From: an uncultured Acetatifactor sp.
GTDB taxonomy: Bacteria; Bacillota; Clostridia; Lachnospirales; Lachnospiraceae
DNA: 64,000 nucleotides
Direction: 5' to 3'
NCBI GenBank assembly: GCA_910580225.1
Contig: CAJTXE010000016.1
Location: 4,984 to 68,983, forward strand
Shown here: piece by piece, positions 34,503 to 43,075 of the stretch
How the letters are laid out: each line of letters begins with the position of its first letter
Position numbering within the stretch: the stretch's first letter is position 1
Notes under the pieces: model-generated
What the model saw: only the letters and a program-made list of their open reading frames with translations
What the model was told of the DNA's origin: nothing
The model's database searches: none
Translations under genes and position numbers: made by a program

Positions 34503-35522
34503 CTATTTCATTTCCTGATAAAGCGTATCCAGGAGCGTCCTGGTCTTGTCGCATTTATGTTCCCAGTAGAAAATGCCGCCATATCCTTTTTCTTTCACAA
34601 ATACAGCCTTCTCCTTCAGTGACCGGGGATCATCATAGGAGAGGAAGGTAGATCCGTTAAACAGATAAGGTGCTTTCGCCTCGTCATCCCAATATTCCGT
34701 ATAACCGTTTTTATTGATATAATCCGCCACCAGAATATCATAATCCGGCCCGTATCCGCCGCCCTTGGGGCAGAGTTCCAACAGTCCGTGGTTCTCATTG
34801 TCATGCAGATTATCCCATCTTCTGGAATAGAAAGCAGCACCCATGAGAAGTCTGTCAGCAGGCGCACCGTACTTCACAAACAATTCCAGAGCCTGGGCAC
34901 AGCTGTTCATAAACACATCTGCAGGCTTGGAAAAGAGGGAAGTGTGATGTCCCGCCAGCGCATGGAAACCGCATTTCAAATCGTATGTCATAATATTGAT
35001 ATAGTCCAGATATTTCATCAACTCCGGGATTTCCACGCAGTTCACATAATACAGATCTCCACCGGCCGCAATGGTCAGGTAATATTTCCTGCCTCCGATG
35101 GCATCCAGATGTCTCCGTATTGCCTCACAGAAAAGTGTAAAATTATGTCTGTCATCAGGTGATACCGCACTGTTATTGGAAGGCACACAGGGATATTCCC
35201 AATCCAGGTCAATGCCGTCCAAATCGTATTTCACAGTTGCCTCTGCCAGAGAAGCAGCTGCTTTCTCCCGCATCTCCTCAGTGGCACAGCATACCGTAAA
35301 AGCGTCTCTGTCCGCCTGCACCATAGAAAGTATGATGCGCAGCTTATCATTCCATTTACGGATCTGAGGAATCATTTCTATTTTGCTCCTGCATCCGTCG
35401 TTGAAAGTGACACTTCCGTCATTATGCAATTCCCCAAAAGCCAGGTTGATTCCTGTCAGTTTCTTCGCATCTTCTTCTGTAAATTCGCCGCTTCCGACAT
35501 AACCTATAATCTCATTTTTCAT
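34503..35522 (-). CDS. GH18 family glycosidase, probable cytoplasmic endo-beta-N-acetylglucosaminidase or chitinase-like enzyme
   Basis: A 339-residue TIM-barrel protein from the ATG at 35522 (AGAGAGGTAGAAAT in front). The GH18 signature DGIDLDWEYP is intact, with Asp102, Asp105, Asp107 and the acid Glu109. Other marks are IIGYVGSGEF at strand 1, INLAFGELHNDG, INIMTYDLKCG and KGYGGIFYWEHKCD at the last strand. GH18 uses the substrate N-acetyl group and cuts chitobiose or chitin linkages. No export signal or binding module is present, which is unusual for a chitinase and fits internal cleavage of the GlcNAc-GlcNAc core of imported N-glycans. Chitobiase-like or spore-wall hydrolase activity remain alternatives. 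Confidence 0.85.
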   Translation of the reverse strand: MKNEIIGYVGSGEFTEEDAKKLTGINLAFGELHNDGSVTFNDGCRSKIEMIPQIRKWNDKLRIILSMVQADRDAFTVCCATEEMREKAAASLAEATVKYDLDGIDLDWEYPCVPSNNSAVSPDDRHNFTLFCEAIRRHLDAIGGRKYYLTIAAGGDLYYVNCVEIPELMKYLDYINIMTYDLKCGFHALAGHHTSLFSKPADVFMNSCAQALELFVKYGAPADRLLMGAAFYSRRWDNLHDNENHGLLELCPKGGGYGPDYDILVADYINKNGYTEYWDDEAKAPYLFNGSTFLSYDDPRSLKEKAVFVKEKGYGGIFYWEHKCDKTRTLLDTLYQEMK

Positions 35523-35611
35523 ATTTCTACCTCTCTGCGCGCCTGGGGGGGGCGCATACCAACCTCCTGCGCCATCCCATGCGCATTGAATCAAAATTTA
35601 TCAAGAAACAA

Positions 35612-37459
35612 TTATTTCATACTTGTCTTTCTCAACACATCCCCATACCAGCAGAACACATCGGAAATCTTACCGATATCTCCTTCTTTGCTGTTCTCTC
35701 TCCAGATCTGCTGATAGTAGTGCAGACATCTCTCCAGTCTGGCAGCAATTTCCATACCATTCTCTGCCTTTTCACCCTTCCGAAGCTGTGAAAGGAAGAC
35801 ACCTACTTCATTCCATACCTTTGTAATCTGCAATGCAATATGACTATATTCCACGATCCGGCGTCCGTTGCTGTCCATGCTGCGGCTGATTCTGCGAAGT
35901 TCTGTTTCCAGTTCCTCGATACGTGCATTGCATTCCGGCACCTTTGTCATATCTTCTCTGTCAAACATTTCCTCAAGTTTACTCTGTTCCATACCCTTCC
36001 GAAAACCTTCTCTGATACACACCGCAGTATACCAGCCGAAAACCAAGGTTCCGTTCATCTTATCCACACAGTTAATCAGCTCACCGGAAACATCACCGAA
36101 TTCCAGGATGGAAATCTGCCGGTTCAATTCCTCACAGGAAGGAACCTTTTCGCCCCAAGAACAAACGGCGCCGTAAATAATACCCGGGATGGAGAAAATC
36201 GGTTGATTAATATGTCCAAAATCACCCCAGTCCGTATTCAGCATGCCGATGGCTTCATGCTTCCTTGCATAACCGCACATCCTGGTAATATTCCGGTAGC
36301 CGCCGCTGATCATATTCACCCAGGTATTCCAGCCCCGAACACCGGGACAGAGATACTGAGTGGCTCCTACGCTGTGAAGAATCTCTGTCTCTCTCTCCGG
36401 CTGATTATCTCCGTATCCCCAGTTCAGGCAAATGACTTCTTTGGGAAGCTGAGAATAAAGATCCGGATGTCCGCAGATAATATCTCCCCAGAACATGGGT
36501 GTCTTTCCTCTCTCGATCAGGAACTCAAACAATTCCCTGATATATTCCATGTACAGGACTCCGTTGCCCTTTTCCTGAGCAAGCGCGGCACTCCTCCCCT
36601 TTCCAAGGTCAAAGGTCTCATCTGCACAAATATTGAACTTGTCGGTTCTGAACAGCTGCATGTACTCCTCGATCATACGCTTAATCAGAGCAATGGCATC
36701 CCTGTCGGATACATTCACCGTGTGATGGTCCATCCTGTCTCTAAAGCCGAATTCCTGACCAAAGCTGCCGGGCAGCTCACAGAGATGCTCGTATGTTTTC
36801 GTTTTCAGCAGTTTGTATAGATGACCGAAAGTGGCGATGGAAGGCACCAGCTCCACACCTCTCTCATAGCAGTACTGATCCAGTTCCAGAACCTCTTCCG
36901 CTGTCATGGGAGTATCATCTCTCCAAAGTTCTGTCAGATCACGGAACATATGCGTATGTTCCACATACAGCTGCAGCTGATTCATCTTATAGAATGAAAG
37001 GGTATCCACCAGCTTCTTCAGATTATCCAGAGTCTGGACACGTCCTCTGGTCACATCGTGATAGAATCCTCTGTTCTTCAGATCCGGCTCATCCTCAATT
37101 GTCACATGAGGAAGCAGGCCAGCACTCTGACGTACAATCTGGCGCAGAGTCTGTACTGCCCATCCCAGAGAATTCAGACTTCCGCCGCACAGGAACGCAC
37201 CTTCGTCATCAATTTTTAAATCATAGTGATCCGCTCCCAGAGAAGCATCCAGCTTCAGCAGAATATCACCCCTGCGGAAGGTTCCTCTTCCTATTTCTAT
37301 AGTCATACCTGCCCATGTGAAAATCTCCTCTTTCAGCTGACGGGCATATACATAAGTCCCCTGAGGACAGGAAGCATCCATTACAATCATGGTATCCATC
37401 CTAAGCATGAGACTTCCTTCTTTTTCCTCCATCTGTTTCGGTAATGGTAATAAAATCAT
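35612..37459 (-). CDS. GH20 beta-N-acetylhexosaminidase
   Basis: A 615-residue enzyme from the ATG at 37459 (AGGAGGTTTAACA in front). An N-terminal GH20b-like alpha/beta domain (about 1-120) precedes the barrel, which opens with RGFYHDVTRGRV. The barrel contains the substrate-assisting pair Asp280-Glu281 in FNICADETFDLGKG, MFWGDIICGHP, and ICLNWGYGDN with a later LNTDWGD. A helical C-terminal region (~480-615) resembles those of GH20 enzymes acting on N-glycan termini. It should remove terminal beta-GlcNAc or GalNAc. There is no signal peptide. It is the first gene of the GH20-GH18-transglutaminase operon. A weak TTGTAT-17-TATACT promoter can be read near 37627-37656. Confidence 0.9.
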   Translation of the reverse strand: MILLPLPKQMEEKEGSLMLRMDTMIVMDASCPQGTYVYARQLKEEIFTWAGMTIEIGRGTFRRGDILLKLDASLGADHYDLKIDDEGAFLCGGSLNSLGWAVQTLRQIVRQSAGLLPHVTIEDEPDLKNRGFYHDVTRGRVQTLDNLKKLVDTLSFYKMNQLQLYVEHTHMFRDLTELWRDDTPMTAEEVLELDQYCYERGVELVPSIATFGHLYKLLKTKTYEHLCELPGSFGQEFGFRDRMDHHTVNVSDRDAIALIKRMIEEYMQLFRTDKFNICADETFDLGKGRSAALAQEKGNGVLYMEYIRELFEFLIERGKTPMFWGDIICGHPDLYSQLPKEVICLNWGYGDNQPERETEILHSVGATQYLCPGVRGWNTWVNMISGGYRNITRMCGYARKHEAIGMLNTDWGDFGHINQPIFSIPGIIYGAVCSWGEKVPSCEELNRQISILEFGDVSGELINCVDKMNGTLVFGWYTAVCIREGFRKGMEQSKLEEMFDREDMTKVPECNARIEELETELRRISRSMDSNGRRIVEYSHIALQITKVWNEVGVFLSQLRKGEKAENGMEIAARLERCLHYYQQIWRENSKEGDIGKISDVFCWYGDVLRKTSMK

Positions 37460-37619
37460 TGTTAAACCTCCTGAATCAATCATTCTGTATGTTTGCTTTA
37501 CCTGTAATTTCTGTCTGCGCGGATCTTTTCAAAATGCCCCTCCCCAGCCTTCCGCGTCTTTTATGTCAATCTTTTCTCTCCCCGGAAACCGCTCCTTACG
37601 CTTTTGTCTCCGGCGTGTT

Positions 37620-37790
37620 ACTCCACTTGGAGTATAACAAATATTTACCGATGATACAATCAAATCTTTTATAAAATATATAAATATTTTTGTGTTTTGA
37701 TTCTTCTTTTTACAGCATATTGTATTACTGCATAAATGTATACAACTTTTCTTCTTTGTTCTTTTGACTAAAAATTTAACTTTTTGTTAA
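37620..37790. promoter_or_regulatory. Divergent control region between GH20 and sulfatase genes: three inverted repeats
   Basis: Within the ~490-nt gap between the two divergent genes lie ACTCC-ACTT-GGAGT (37620-37633), TTGTATTAC-N9-GTATACAA (37720-37745) and TTAAC-TTTTT-GTTAA (37776-37790). The last resembles the operator over the transporter promoter at 30284-30299. Each is a plausible protein site; no gene is present in the gap. Confidence 0.5.
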
Positions 37791-37802
37791 GGATATAATT
37801 GA

Positions 37803-37831
37803 TTGACATGGGACATATATGACGATAAAAT
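37803..37831 (+). promoter_or_regulatory. Promoter of the sulfatase gene
   Basis: Consensus TTGACA (37803-37808), a 17-nt spacer and TAAAAT (37826-37831) stand 122 nt before the chosen sulfatase start, leaving a ~115-nt leader. Confidence 0.8.
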
Positions 37832-37844
37832 GAAAACAAAATCC

Positions 37845-37924
37845 TTTTGTGCGATGAACGGCTGTGCTTTTGAGACGAACATGATCCTGTTGACTTTCGA
37901 ACTGCAAAAGCATATAGCACAAAA
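37845..37924 (+). promoter_or_regulatory. Structured leader of the sulfatase message
   Basis: Nested complementarity: TTTTGTGC (37845-37852) with GCACAAAA (37917-37924), and inside it TGCTTTTG (37865-37872) with CAAAAGCA (37905-37912). The ~80-nt fold ends about 16 nt before the AGGAGA ribosome site at 37940-37945. No known riboswitch consensus was recognised. Confidence 0.4.
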
Positions 37925-37952
37925 AAGTAAACCTGGAATAGGAGATAATCGT

Positions 37953-39419
37953 ATGGAAAATCAATCTCAAAAAAAGAAACCAAACATTTTATTGATCATG
38001 ACGGATCAGATGCGGGGCGATTGCATGGGTGTGGCCGGACATCCTGACGTGAAAACTCCCTATCTGGACCACCTTGCGTCCATCGGCGTGCACTATACCA
38101 ATGCCTACACAGCCTGCCCCAGCTGTATTCCCGCTCGATGTGCCTTACATACCGGTCTCAAACAGGAGCATCATGGAAGAGTCGGTTATCAGGACAGAAT
38201 TCCCTGGAATTATCCTGTTACCATGGCCGGAGAATTGTCAAAGAACGGTTATTACACACAATGTGTGGGGAAAATGCATGTACATCCACTGCGCAATCTG
38301 ATGGGATTCCATCATATCGAGCTGCATGACGGTTATCTGCATGCCTATCGGAATGCAGATGTGCCATATGGGGAGAACCAGCGTTTTGCCGACGATTATT
38401 TTTACTGGCTGAAAACCAAAATGGGAGCGGACAGAGATGTCACTGATAACGGACTGGAATGCAATTCTTTCACAGCCAGACCCTGGATGTATGAAGAAAG
38501 TCTCCATCCAACCAACTGGGTTACGGACCGTTCTATTGACTTTCTGCGGCGAAGGGATCGTTCCATGCCCTTTTTCCTGATGGCTTCTTATCTAAGACCT
38601 CATCCGCCTCTGGATGCACCGGCACACTTTTTCGATTTGTATCGAAACCGGGAATTGACGCCTCCTCTCATCGGAGACTGGGCTGACCGGGAACGGCTGC
38701 AGCGACTGGGCAGACTGACGGATGCAGATACAGGTGCCCTGGACCCGGATCTGATGCGTCAGGCACAGATCGGTTATTATGCCTGCATCAGTCATCTGGA
38801 TAACCAGATCGGCCGCCTGCTGGATGCACTGAAGGATGATAATTCTTATCAGAATACCATTATTATATTTACGTCAGATCATGGGGAACTTTTGGGAGAC
38901 CACCACACCTTCCGGAAAACCCGTCCATACCAGGGAAGTATCCACATCCCTCTGATTATAGCAGGGGCACCCGGTATGAAACCGGGAACGAAGTGCGACC
39001 AGCTGGCTGAACTGCGGGACATCCTTCCCACACTGGTAGAACTGTCAGGAAGTACCATACCTGACAGCATCGACGGCCTGTCCCTGCTTCATGACAATGA
39101 ACGGGAATATCTGCACGGGGAGCACAGCGGAGGCGAACTGGGAAACCAATATATCGTTACAAAGCAGGATAAATACTGCTGGTTCATGGAATCCGGAAGA
39201 GAGCAGTATTTCCGGCTGGATACTGATCCCAATGAACTGCATGATGCAATCGGAGATGCCGAATATCAGGATAGAATCGCATACTTACGCCAGATTCTGA
39301 TCAATGAACTGACTGGAAGAGAAGAAGGATATACGGACGGCAGCCAGCTGATTTCCGGCAGACCTCAGAGAAGCTGCCTGTCCTTTCTGCCTCCCTTTGA
39401 TCCAATCAGATCTCGCTAA
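37953..39419 (+). CDS. Type I sulfatase (alkaline phosphatase superfamily), Cys-type
   Basis: A 488-residue protein from the ATG at 37953 (AGGAGATAATCGT in front). The 50 codons upstream in frame lie in the structured leader and do not match the family. Sulfatase motifs: NILLIMTDQMRGD (metal ligands), the formylglycine signature CIPARCALHTG with Cys58, GKMHVHP, ASYLRPHPPLD and IIFTSDHGELLGDH. Cys58 requires conversion by an anaerobic maturase (anSME type) encoded elsewhere. No signal peptide is visible, so it should act on sulfated sugars already imported, such as 6-sulfo-GlcNAc or sulfated galactose. The precise sulfate position cannot be read from sequence. It has its own promoter and a downstream terminator. 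Confidence 0.9.
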   Translation: MENQSQKKKPNILLIMTDQMRGDCMGVAGHPDVKTPYLDHLASIGVHYTNAYTACPSCIPARCALHTGLKQEHHGRVGYQDRIPWNYPVTMAGELSKNGYYTQCVGKMHVHPLRNLMGFHHIELHDGYLHAYRNADVPYGENQRFADDYFYWLKTKMGADRDVTDNGLECNSFTARPWMYEESLHPTNWVTDRSIDFLRRRDRSMPFFLMASYLRPHPPLDAPAHFFDLYRNRELTPPLIGDWADRERLQRLGRLTDADTGALDPDLMRQAQIGYYACISHLDNQIGRLLDALKDDNSYQNTIIIFTSDHGELLGDHHTFRKTRPYQGSIHIPLIIAGAPGMKPGTKCDQLAELRDILPTLVELSGSTIPDSIDGLSLLHDNEREYLHGEHSGGELGNQYIVTKQDKYCWFMESGREQYFRLDTDPNELHDAIGDAEYQDRIAYLRQILINELTGREEGYTDGSQLISGRPQRSCLSFLPPFDPIRSR

Positions 39420-39480
39420 TGTGCTGATCTGATTCTTTCGGCCAAATGGTACAGAAGGAATATTCAGTTTTCAAAATAGA

Positions 39481-39514
39481 TTTCCCGGACACAGCAGCCA
39501 ATGTGTCCGGGAAA
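39481..39514. terminator. Bidirectional terminator between sulfatase and response-regulator genes
   Basis: TTTCCCGGACACA (39481-39493) and TGTGTCCGGGAAA (39502-39514) form a perfect 13-bp stem with an 8-nt loop and A/T flanks on both sides. It lies between two convergent genes. Confidence 0.85.
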
Positions 39515-39542
39515 TTTGACATGGTAGATGAAAATTGAGACA

Positions 39543-40289
39543 CTATGCCTCTGTTATATGGTTGCGGACAGCATACAATGCTGCCTGTGTGCGATCTGAT
39601 ATCTCCAGCTTTTTATAAATACTGGTGAGATGATTTTTTACTGTCCTTTCGCTGATCTTCATCAAATCTGCTATCTCTTTGTTGAGCCTGCCCCCGGCCG
39701 TCAAAACCAGAACTTCTCTCTCCCGTGGGGTCAGCAGTCTGAATTTGTGCAATTCAGAAGATTTGGCAGTCTTTGTTACACCATCATTCTCTGCAGCATT
39801 CTGTTGGGGAATATTTGGAACAGAAATCTGATTTTTTCCACCTTTTATGTGTTTTTTAACCTGTTTCTCTGATATATCCGATGAAATATACTTTTTACCG
39901 GTTATAATTATCTTTAACACAGCTTTAAATTCTTCCGGTTCCGACTTTTTCAGGAGATAGGCATCTGCCCCGGCTTTCAAAGCTTCCTCTAAAGACATTT
40001 TTCCGTCCCTTCCCACAAGGACAAGTATTTTCATCCCCGGTATCCTTCTCTTACACTCCTGCATAAGTTGTTCTTCTGTTCCGCCTTCCATGGGAATGCT
40101 CAAAATCAATAATTGAGGAATACCGGAATCTTTCTCTGTATTTTTATCAAAAGCCTTCAGTTTCTCCATACATGATTCCGCATTTCCTGCTTCTGCGGTT
40201 ACTTTCATTTCCGAATCCGTTTCCACCAGAAGTTTGATTCCTGCCCTCACCAGGGCATCACTCTCGGCCAGCATGATTTTGGCATACAT
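39543..40289 (-). CDS. NarL/LuxR-type response regulator with non-canonical receiver
   Basis: A 248-residue protein. The C-terminal LuxR-type helix-turn-helix is complete (LTPREREVLVLTAGGRLNKEIADLMKISERTVKNHLTSIYKKL). The receiver (1-125) keeps the fold and the switch Lys in AYLLKKSEPEEF, but the phospho-acceptor Asp expected in the strand PQLLILSIPMEGG is Ser64. The usual Thr/Ser after strand 4 is Val (KILVLVGRDG). A ~50-residue polar linker joins the domains. It is adjacent to a DegS-like kinase fragment that lacks its own phosphorylation site. The protein probably binds DNA constitutively or through a ligand or partner rather than through phosphorylation. Confidence 0.85.
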   Translation of the reverse strand: MYAKIMLAESDALVRAGIKLLVETDSEMKVTAEAGNAESCMEKLKAFDKNTEKDSGIPQLLILSIPMEGGTEEQLMQECKRRIPGMKILVLVGRDGKMSLEEALKAGADAYLLKKSEPEEFKAVLKIIITGKKYISSDISEKQVKKHIKGGKNQISVPNIPQQNAAENDGVTKTAKSSELHKFRLLTPREREVLVLTAGGRLNKEIADLMKISERTVKNHLTSIYKKLEISDRTQAALYAVRNHITEA

Positions 40290-40301
40290 TTTACATTCCC
40301 T

Positions 40302-40826
40302 CTACACAATCCAGACCGTATCCCTTATTCTGTCCACGGTTTCTTTCAGACACTGGCCGATACAGGCAAAGTCCTGCTTCGCCTGTATCGGATTCTGGAC
40401 AATCAGGGCACTGCTCTGCTCAATTTTATGTATTAATTCCTCCAACTCCCGCATGGATTTTTCCTGCAGGGTCTCTGCCGGTTCCCTTTCAAGAAGGGCA
40501 TCTTTATCCTGATTTTTCAGAATATTCTGTATTTTCTTCATATATGCTGTCAGACTGTCTTTTCTCCTGCCAAACTCAATTTCTCTTTTCTCGTATTCAG
40601 ATTTCTCTTCCTTCATCACATAGATCTCGTCTCTGTGAAGTATTTCCATATTTCTGGGTGAAAATACCTTGAAATCTTCCGGTTCTGCATCTCTGAAAAC
40701 CTTCAATCTGGCGTCAATATCTCTGATACGCTTTTTATCTGTTTCCATCTGATTCTCTATATCAATAACTTCCTGTTTTAATTCCGATACTATTTCTTTT
40801 AATTCACGATAACTTTCCAGTTTCAC
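40302..40826 (-). CDS. DegS-like histidine kinase remnant: coiled coil plus incomplete dimerisation domain
   Basis: 174 residues from a GTG start at 40826, chosen because AAAGGAGATCATAGA precedes it and a longer frame would run into the diguanylate cyclase gene. Residues ~1-125 are a heptad-rich coiled coil (ELKEIVSELKQEVIDIENQM onwards), as in DegS-family sensors. The end (LEELIHKIEQSSALIVQNPIQAKQD, then LKETVDRIRDTVWIV) matches the second half of the HisKA_3 dimerisation region, where full kinases have LIHKxELSS and DPxxAKxEL. The preceding helix with the ELHD-type phosphorylated His is missing and no ATPase domain follows. It is followed after 12 nt by the response-regulator gene whose receiver also lacks its Asp. 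It may be a scaffold partner rather than an enzyme. Confidence 0.65.
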   Translation of the reverse strand: MKLESYRELKEIVSELKQEVIDIENQMETDKKRIRDIDARLKVFRDAEPEDFKVFSPRNMEILHRDEIYVMKEEKSEYEKREIEFGRRKDSLTAYMKKIQNILKNQDKDALLEREPAETLQEKSMRELEELIHKIEQSSALIVQNPIQAKQDFACIGQCLKETVDRIRDTVWIV

Positions 40827-40857
40827 TCTATGATCTCCTTTAAAAAAACACCTTCTC

Positions 40858-42225
40858 TTATCCCTCTTCCTGATAGAAAGTATAACCGCAGCGTCCGTTT
40901 TCCTTGGTTTTATACAAAGCGGTATCTGCCTTTTTATACAGACTTTCTTCAAATCCATTGGAAGAAAATGCGATTCCCACACTGAGAGACACTTTGGGCA
41001 TATCTTTTTCCGGGTTCAGCAAGATATTATTAATGTACTCCACCTTTTCCTGAATGACACTCTTCATTTCCTCTGTGGCATCGGTGATAATGACTGCGAA
41101 TTCATCTCCTCCGATTCTTGCCGGATAGTCTGTGGCTCTGAAATTTTCTTCCAGAAGTTTCGCAACTTTCTTCAGTACTTTATCCCCCATCTCATGTCCG
41201 TATTTATCATTCACCTGTTTAAATCTGTCCACATCCAGAATCATCAGAGCTATGGAAGATTGCTTTCCTTTTAAAAACTGACGCAGCCTGTCGAAGGCCC
41301 CTCTGTTGATGATTCCTGTCAAAGCGTCATGTTCCGCCCGATAACTCAGCATTGCCTCGTTGGCTGTATTCAACTCATATATATTATTGTATGTCAGCGC
41401 CAGATATTTGAATTCATAAGAACCGGCCACATTTAATTTTTCCTTATCCTCTATATTTTCAATATAAATTTTCAGAGGTTTTATCACCAATACAATGATC
41501 AGGATAAACATAAATATATTTTCTATAAACAGAACACTGATCAATATCTGCTGCTGTCTCATGGTGTCTTTCAGGTCGGATGCTCTTTGCTGCTGTTTTC
41601 GAATGGTATCATCCACAATACTATCTACAAAGTAGGATATATTTTCCATAATCATTTCTTTTGATTCCTGATAAACCGATCCAAATACAATCTCCTGTGC
41701 TCTGGCAATCATTCCTTCTGAACTTAACTTATAGTCCTCTTCTGTCAGTTCCATATTCCACACATCTTCCGGTATTCTGTGATCATCTATTCCATGAACC
41801 TGTGCAATCAGCCGCATAGCATAAATTTCATCTGTCATCAAACGATTGGAATAGTCCAGAGCCGTTTTTAAATATCCTGAAATTTCTTCACTGACACGAA
41901 ATGTTCTCAACTGTTCCAACGCCAGGTCTCTCCTCTTGGTAACATAAACCTCTGTGAAATAATCTTCCACATATTCTGCATTCTGAGTCACTGTATACAG
42001 GCGCACCTGTTCTGTAAGATAATCCGATCCCTCTCGGATCAAGCCTGCGTTTTTCTCACAGGCTATATGGTCTTCTGTGGCGGATATCATGGCGTCATAC
42101 CTGCGGGAAGCATGGATGGTAGCCCCGATCAGAAAACCATACAAAATGCAGGACACTATCATCATGTAGATATTAATATTTTTGATTTTTATTCCTCTGA
42201 CCTTTTTCTTCTCTTTTTGCTGCAT
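40858..42225 (-). CDS. Membrane-bound diguanylate cyclase (GGDEF)
   Basis: A 455-residue protein. Transmembrane helices lie near 17-38 and 230-255 and enclose a ~190-residue helical extracytoplasmic sensor. The cytoplasmic GGDEF domain is intact: HDALTGIINRGAFDRL, LMILDVDRFKQVNDKYGHEMGD, RIGGDEFAVI (GGDEF at 372-376) and VSLSVGIA. The product-inhibition I-site RATD at 363-366 is also present. It should make cyclic di-GMP from two GTP and be feedback-inhibited. No HAMP or EAL domain is seen. It lies 31 nt upstream of the kinase remnant in the same direction and may share its signal or transcript. Confidence 0.93.
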   Translation of the reverse strand: MQQKEKKKVRGIKIKNINIYMMIVSCILYGFLIGATIHASRRYDAMISATEDHIACEKNAGLIREGSDYLTEQVRLYTVTQNAEYVEDYFTEVYVTKRRDLALEQLRTFRVSEEISGYLKTALDYSNRLMTDEIYAMRLIAQVHGIDDHRIPEDVWNMELTEEDYKLSSEGMIARAQEIVFGSVYQESKEMIMENISYFVDSIVDDTIRKQQQRASDLKDTMRQQQILISVLFIENIFMFILIIVLVIKPLKIYIENIEDKEKLNVAGSYEFKYLALTYNNIYELNTANEAMLSYRAEHDALTGIINRGAFDRLRQFLKGKQSSIALMILDVDRFKQVNDKYGHEMGDKVLKKVAKLLEENFRATDYPARIGGDEFAVIITDATEEMKSVIQEKVEYINNILLNPEKDMPKVSLSVGIAFSSNGFEESLYKKADTALYKTKENGRCGYTFYQEEG

Positions 42226-42281
42226 TTGATTTCAATTGTCCTCCCCATTTGAGATGCAAAATTGAACTAACCGTTATCATT

Positions 42282-43004
42282 CTACAGAGGTTCTCTGCCG
42301 GGCAATCCGGCTTTTCTTGGATAGCCTGCCGGTGTAGGATTTTCTTTTTTTATCACGTAAAGACACCTGTGTATATCCGAATCCGGCAGCAAAAACTCTT
42401 CTTTTTTCTGCAGATATCCTCCCAAAAGAGCAATGGCTTTTTCCGCTTTACTCATTTCATCCAAACTGTTTTCAGATTTATAGGCAATAAAACAACCGCC
42501 GGGTTTTACAAAGGGAATACAGTATTCAGATAACGTGGAAAGATTTGCAACCGCCCTGGATACACACAGATCGAATTTCTCCCTCATCTTACCTGGTCTT
42601 GCCATATCCTCTGCCCTCCCATGAACAGCTTCCGCACCCTTCAACCCCAATTCCGCAATAACGGCGTTTAAAAACTGAATTCTTTTATTCAAAGAGTCCA
42701 ATAAAGTAACTCTGCATTCCGGGAATGCTATTTTTATGACAAGTCCAGGAAATCCGGCTCCGGTTCCCACATCCATCAAAGAAATCCGCATCTCTTTTCC
42801 ATATGCTTTCACCAGACTTAAACTGTCCACAAAATGTTTTTTCATAACATCTTCATATTCTGTTATGGCTGTCAGATTCATCATCTGATTCCATTCTATC
42901 AGCATCTCATAATATCTAATAAACTGACTTTCCTGCTCCCTGGATATCGTAATTCCCAAAGCGTCCAGATCTGTCTGGAACTGAGCTGTCTCATAAATTT
43001 CCAT
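42282..43004 (-). CDS. rsmG: 16S rRNA (guanine-527-N7) methyltransferase
   Basis: A 240-residue SAM-dependent methyltransferase. Motifs: LIEWNQMMNLTAITEYEDVMKKHFVDSL, the SAM loop LMDVGTGAGFPGLVIKIAFP, VTLLDSLNKRIQFLNAV, and DLCVSRAVANLSTLSEYC. It modifies G527 of 16S rRNA, and loss gives low-level streptomycin resistance. The ATG at 43004 is preceded by GGGAGGTATTTTC; the 17 further upstream codons lack support. It ends the mnmE-mnmG-alarmone synthetase-rsmG series, a classic origin-proximal arrangement with one inserted gene. Confidence 0.95.
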   Translation of the reverse strand: MEIYETAQFQTDLDALGITISREQESQFIRYYEMLIEWNQMMNLTAITEYEDVMKKHFVDSLSLVKAYGKEMRISLMDVGTGAGFPGLVIKIAFPECRVTLLDSLNKRIQFLNAVIAELGLKGAEAVHGRAEDMARPGKMREKFDLCVSRAVANLSTLSEYCIPFVKPGGCFIAYKSENSLDEMSKAEKAIALLGGYLQKKEEFLLPDSDIHRCLYVIKKENPTPAGYPRKAGLPGREPL

Positions 43005-43075
43005 GAAAATACCTCCCATATTTCTTATTATACGGGAGGCATGAAAAATTAACAAGAGGAAACTGTATTAGAAAA

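Noticed and set aside
37803..37952. N-terminal 50 codons of the longer sulfatase frame
   Set aside because: They fall on the promoter and hairpin leader; the ATG at 37953 has AGGAGA in front and matches the family start.
37768..37983. Short minus-strand ORFs in the sulfatase leader
   Set aside because: Their open frames arise from the inverted repeats and A/T-rich sequence of the control region; no ribosome site is present.
40827..40982. Upstream extension of the kinase-remnant ORF into the GGDEF gene
   Set aside because: The GTG at 40826 has a strong ribosome site and the extension shows only out-of-frame GGDEF coding sequence.
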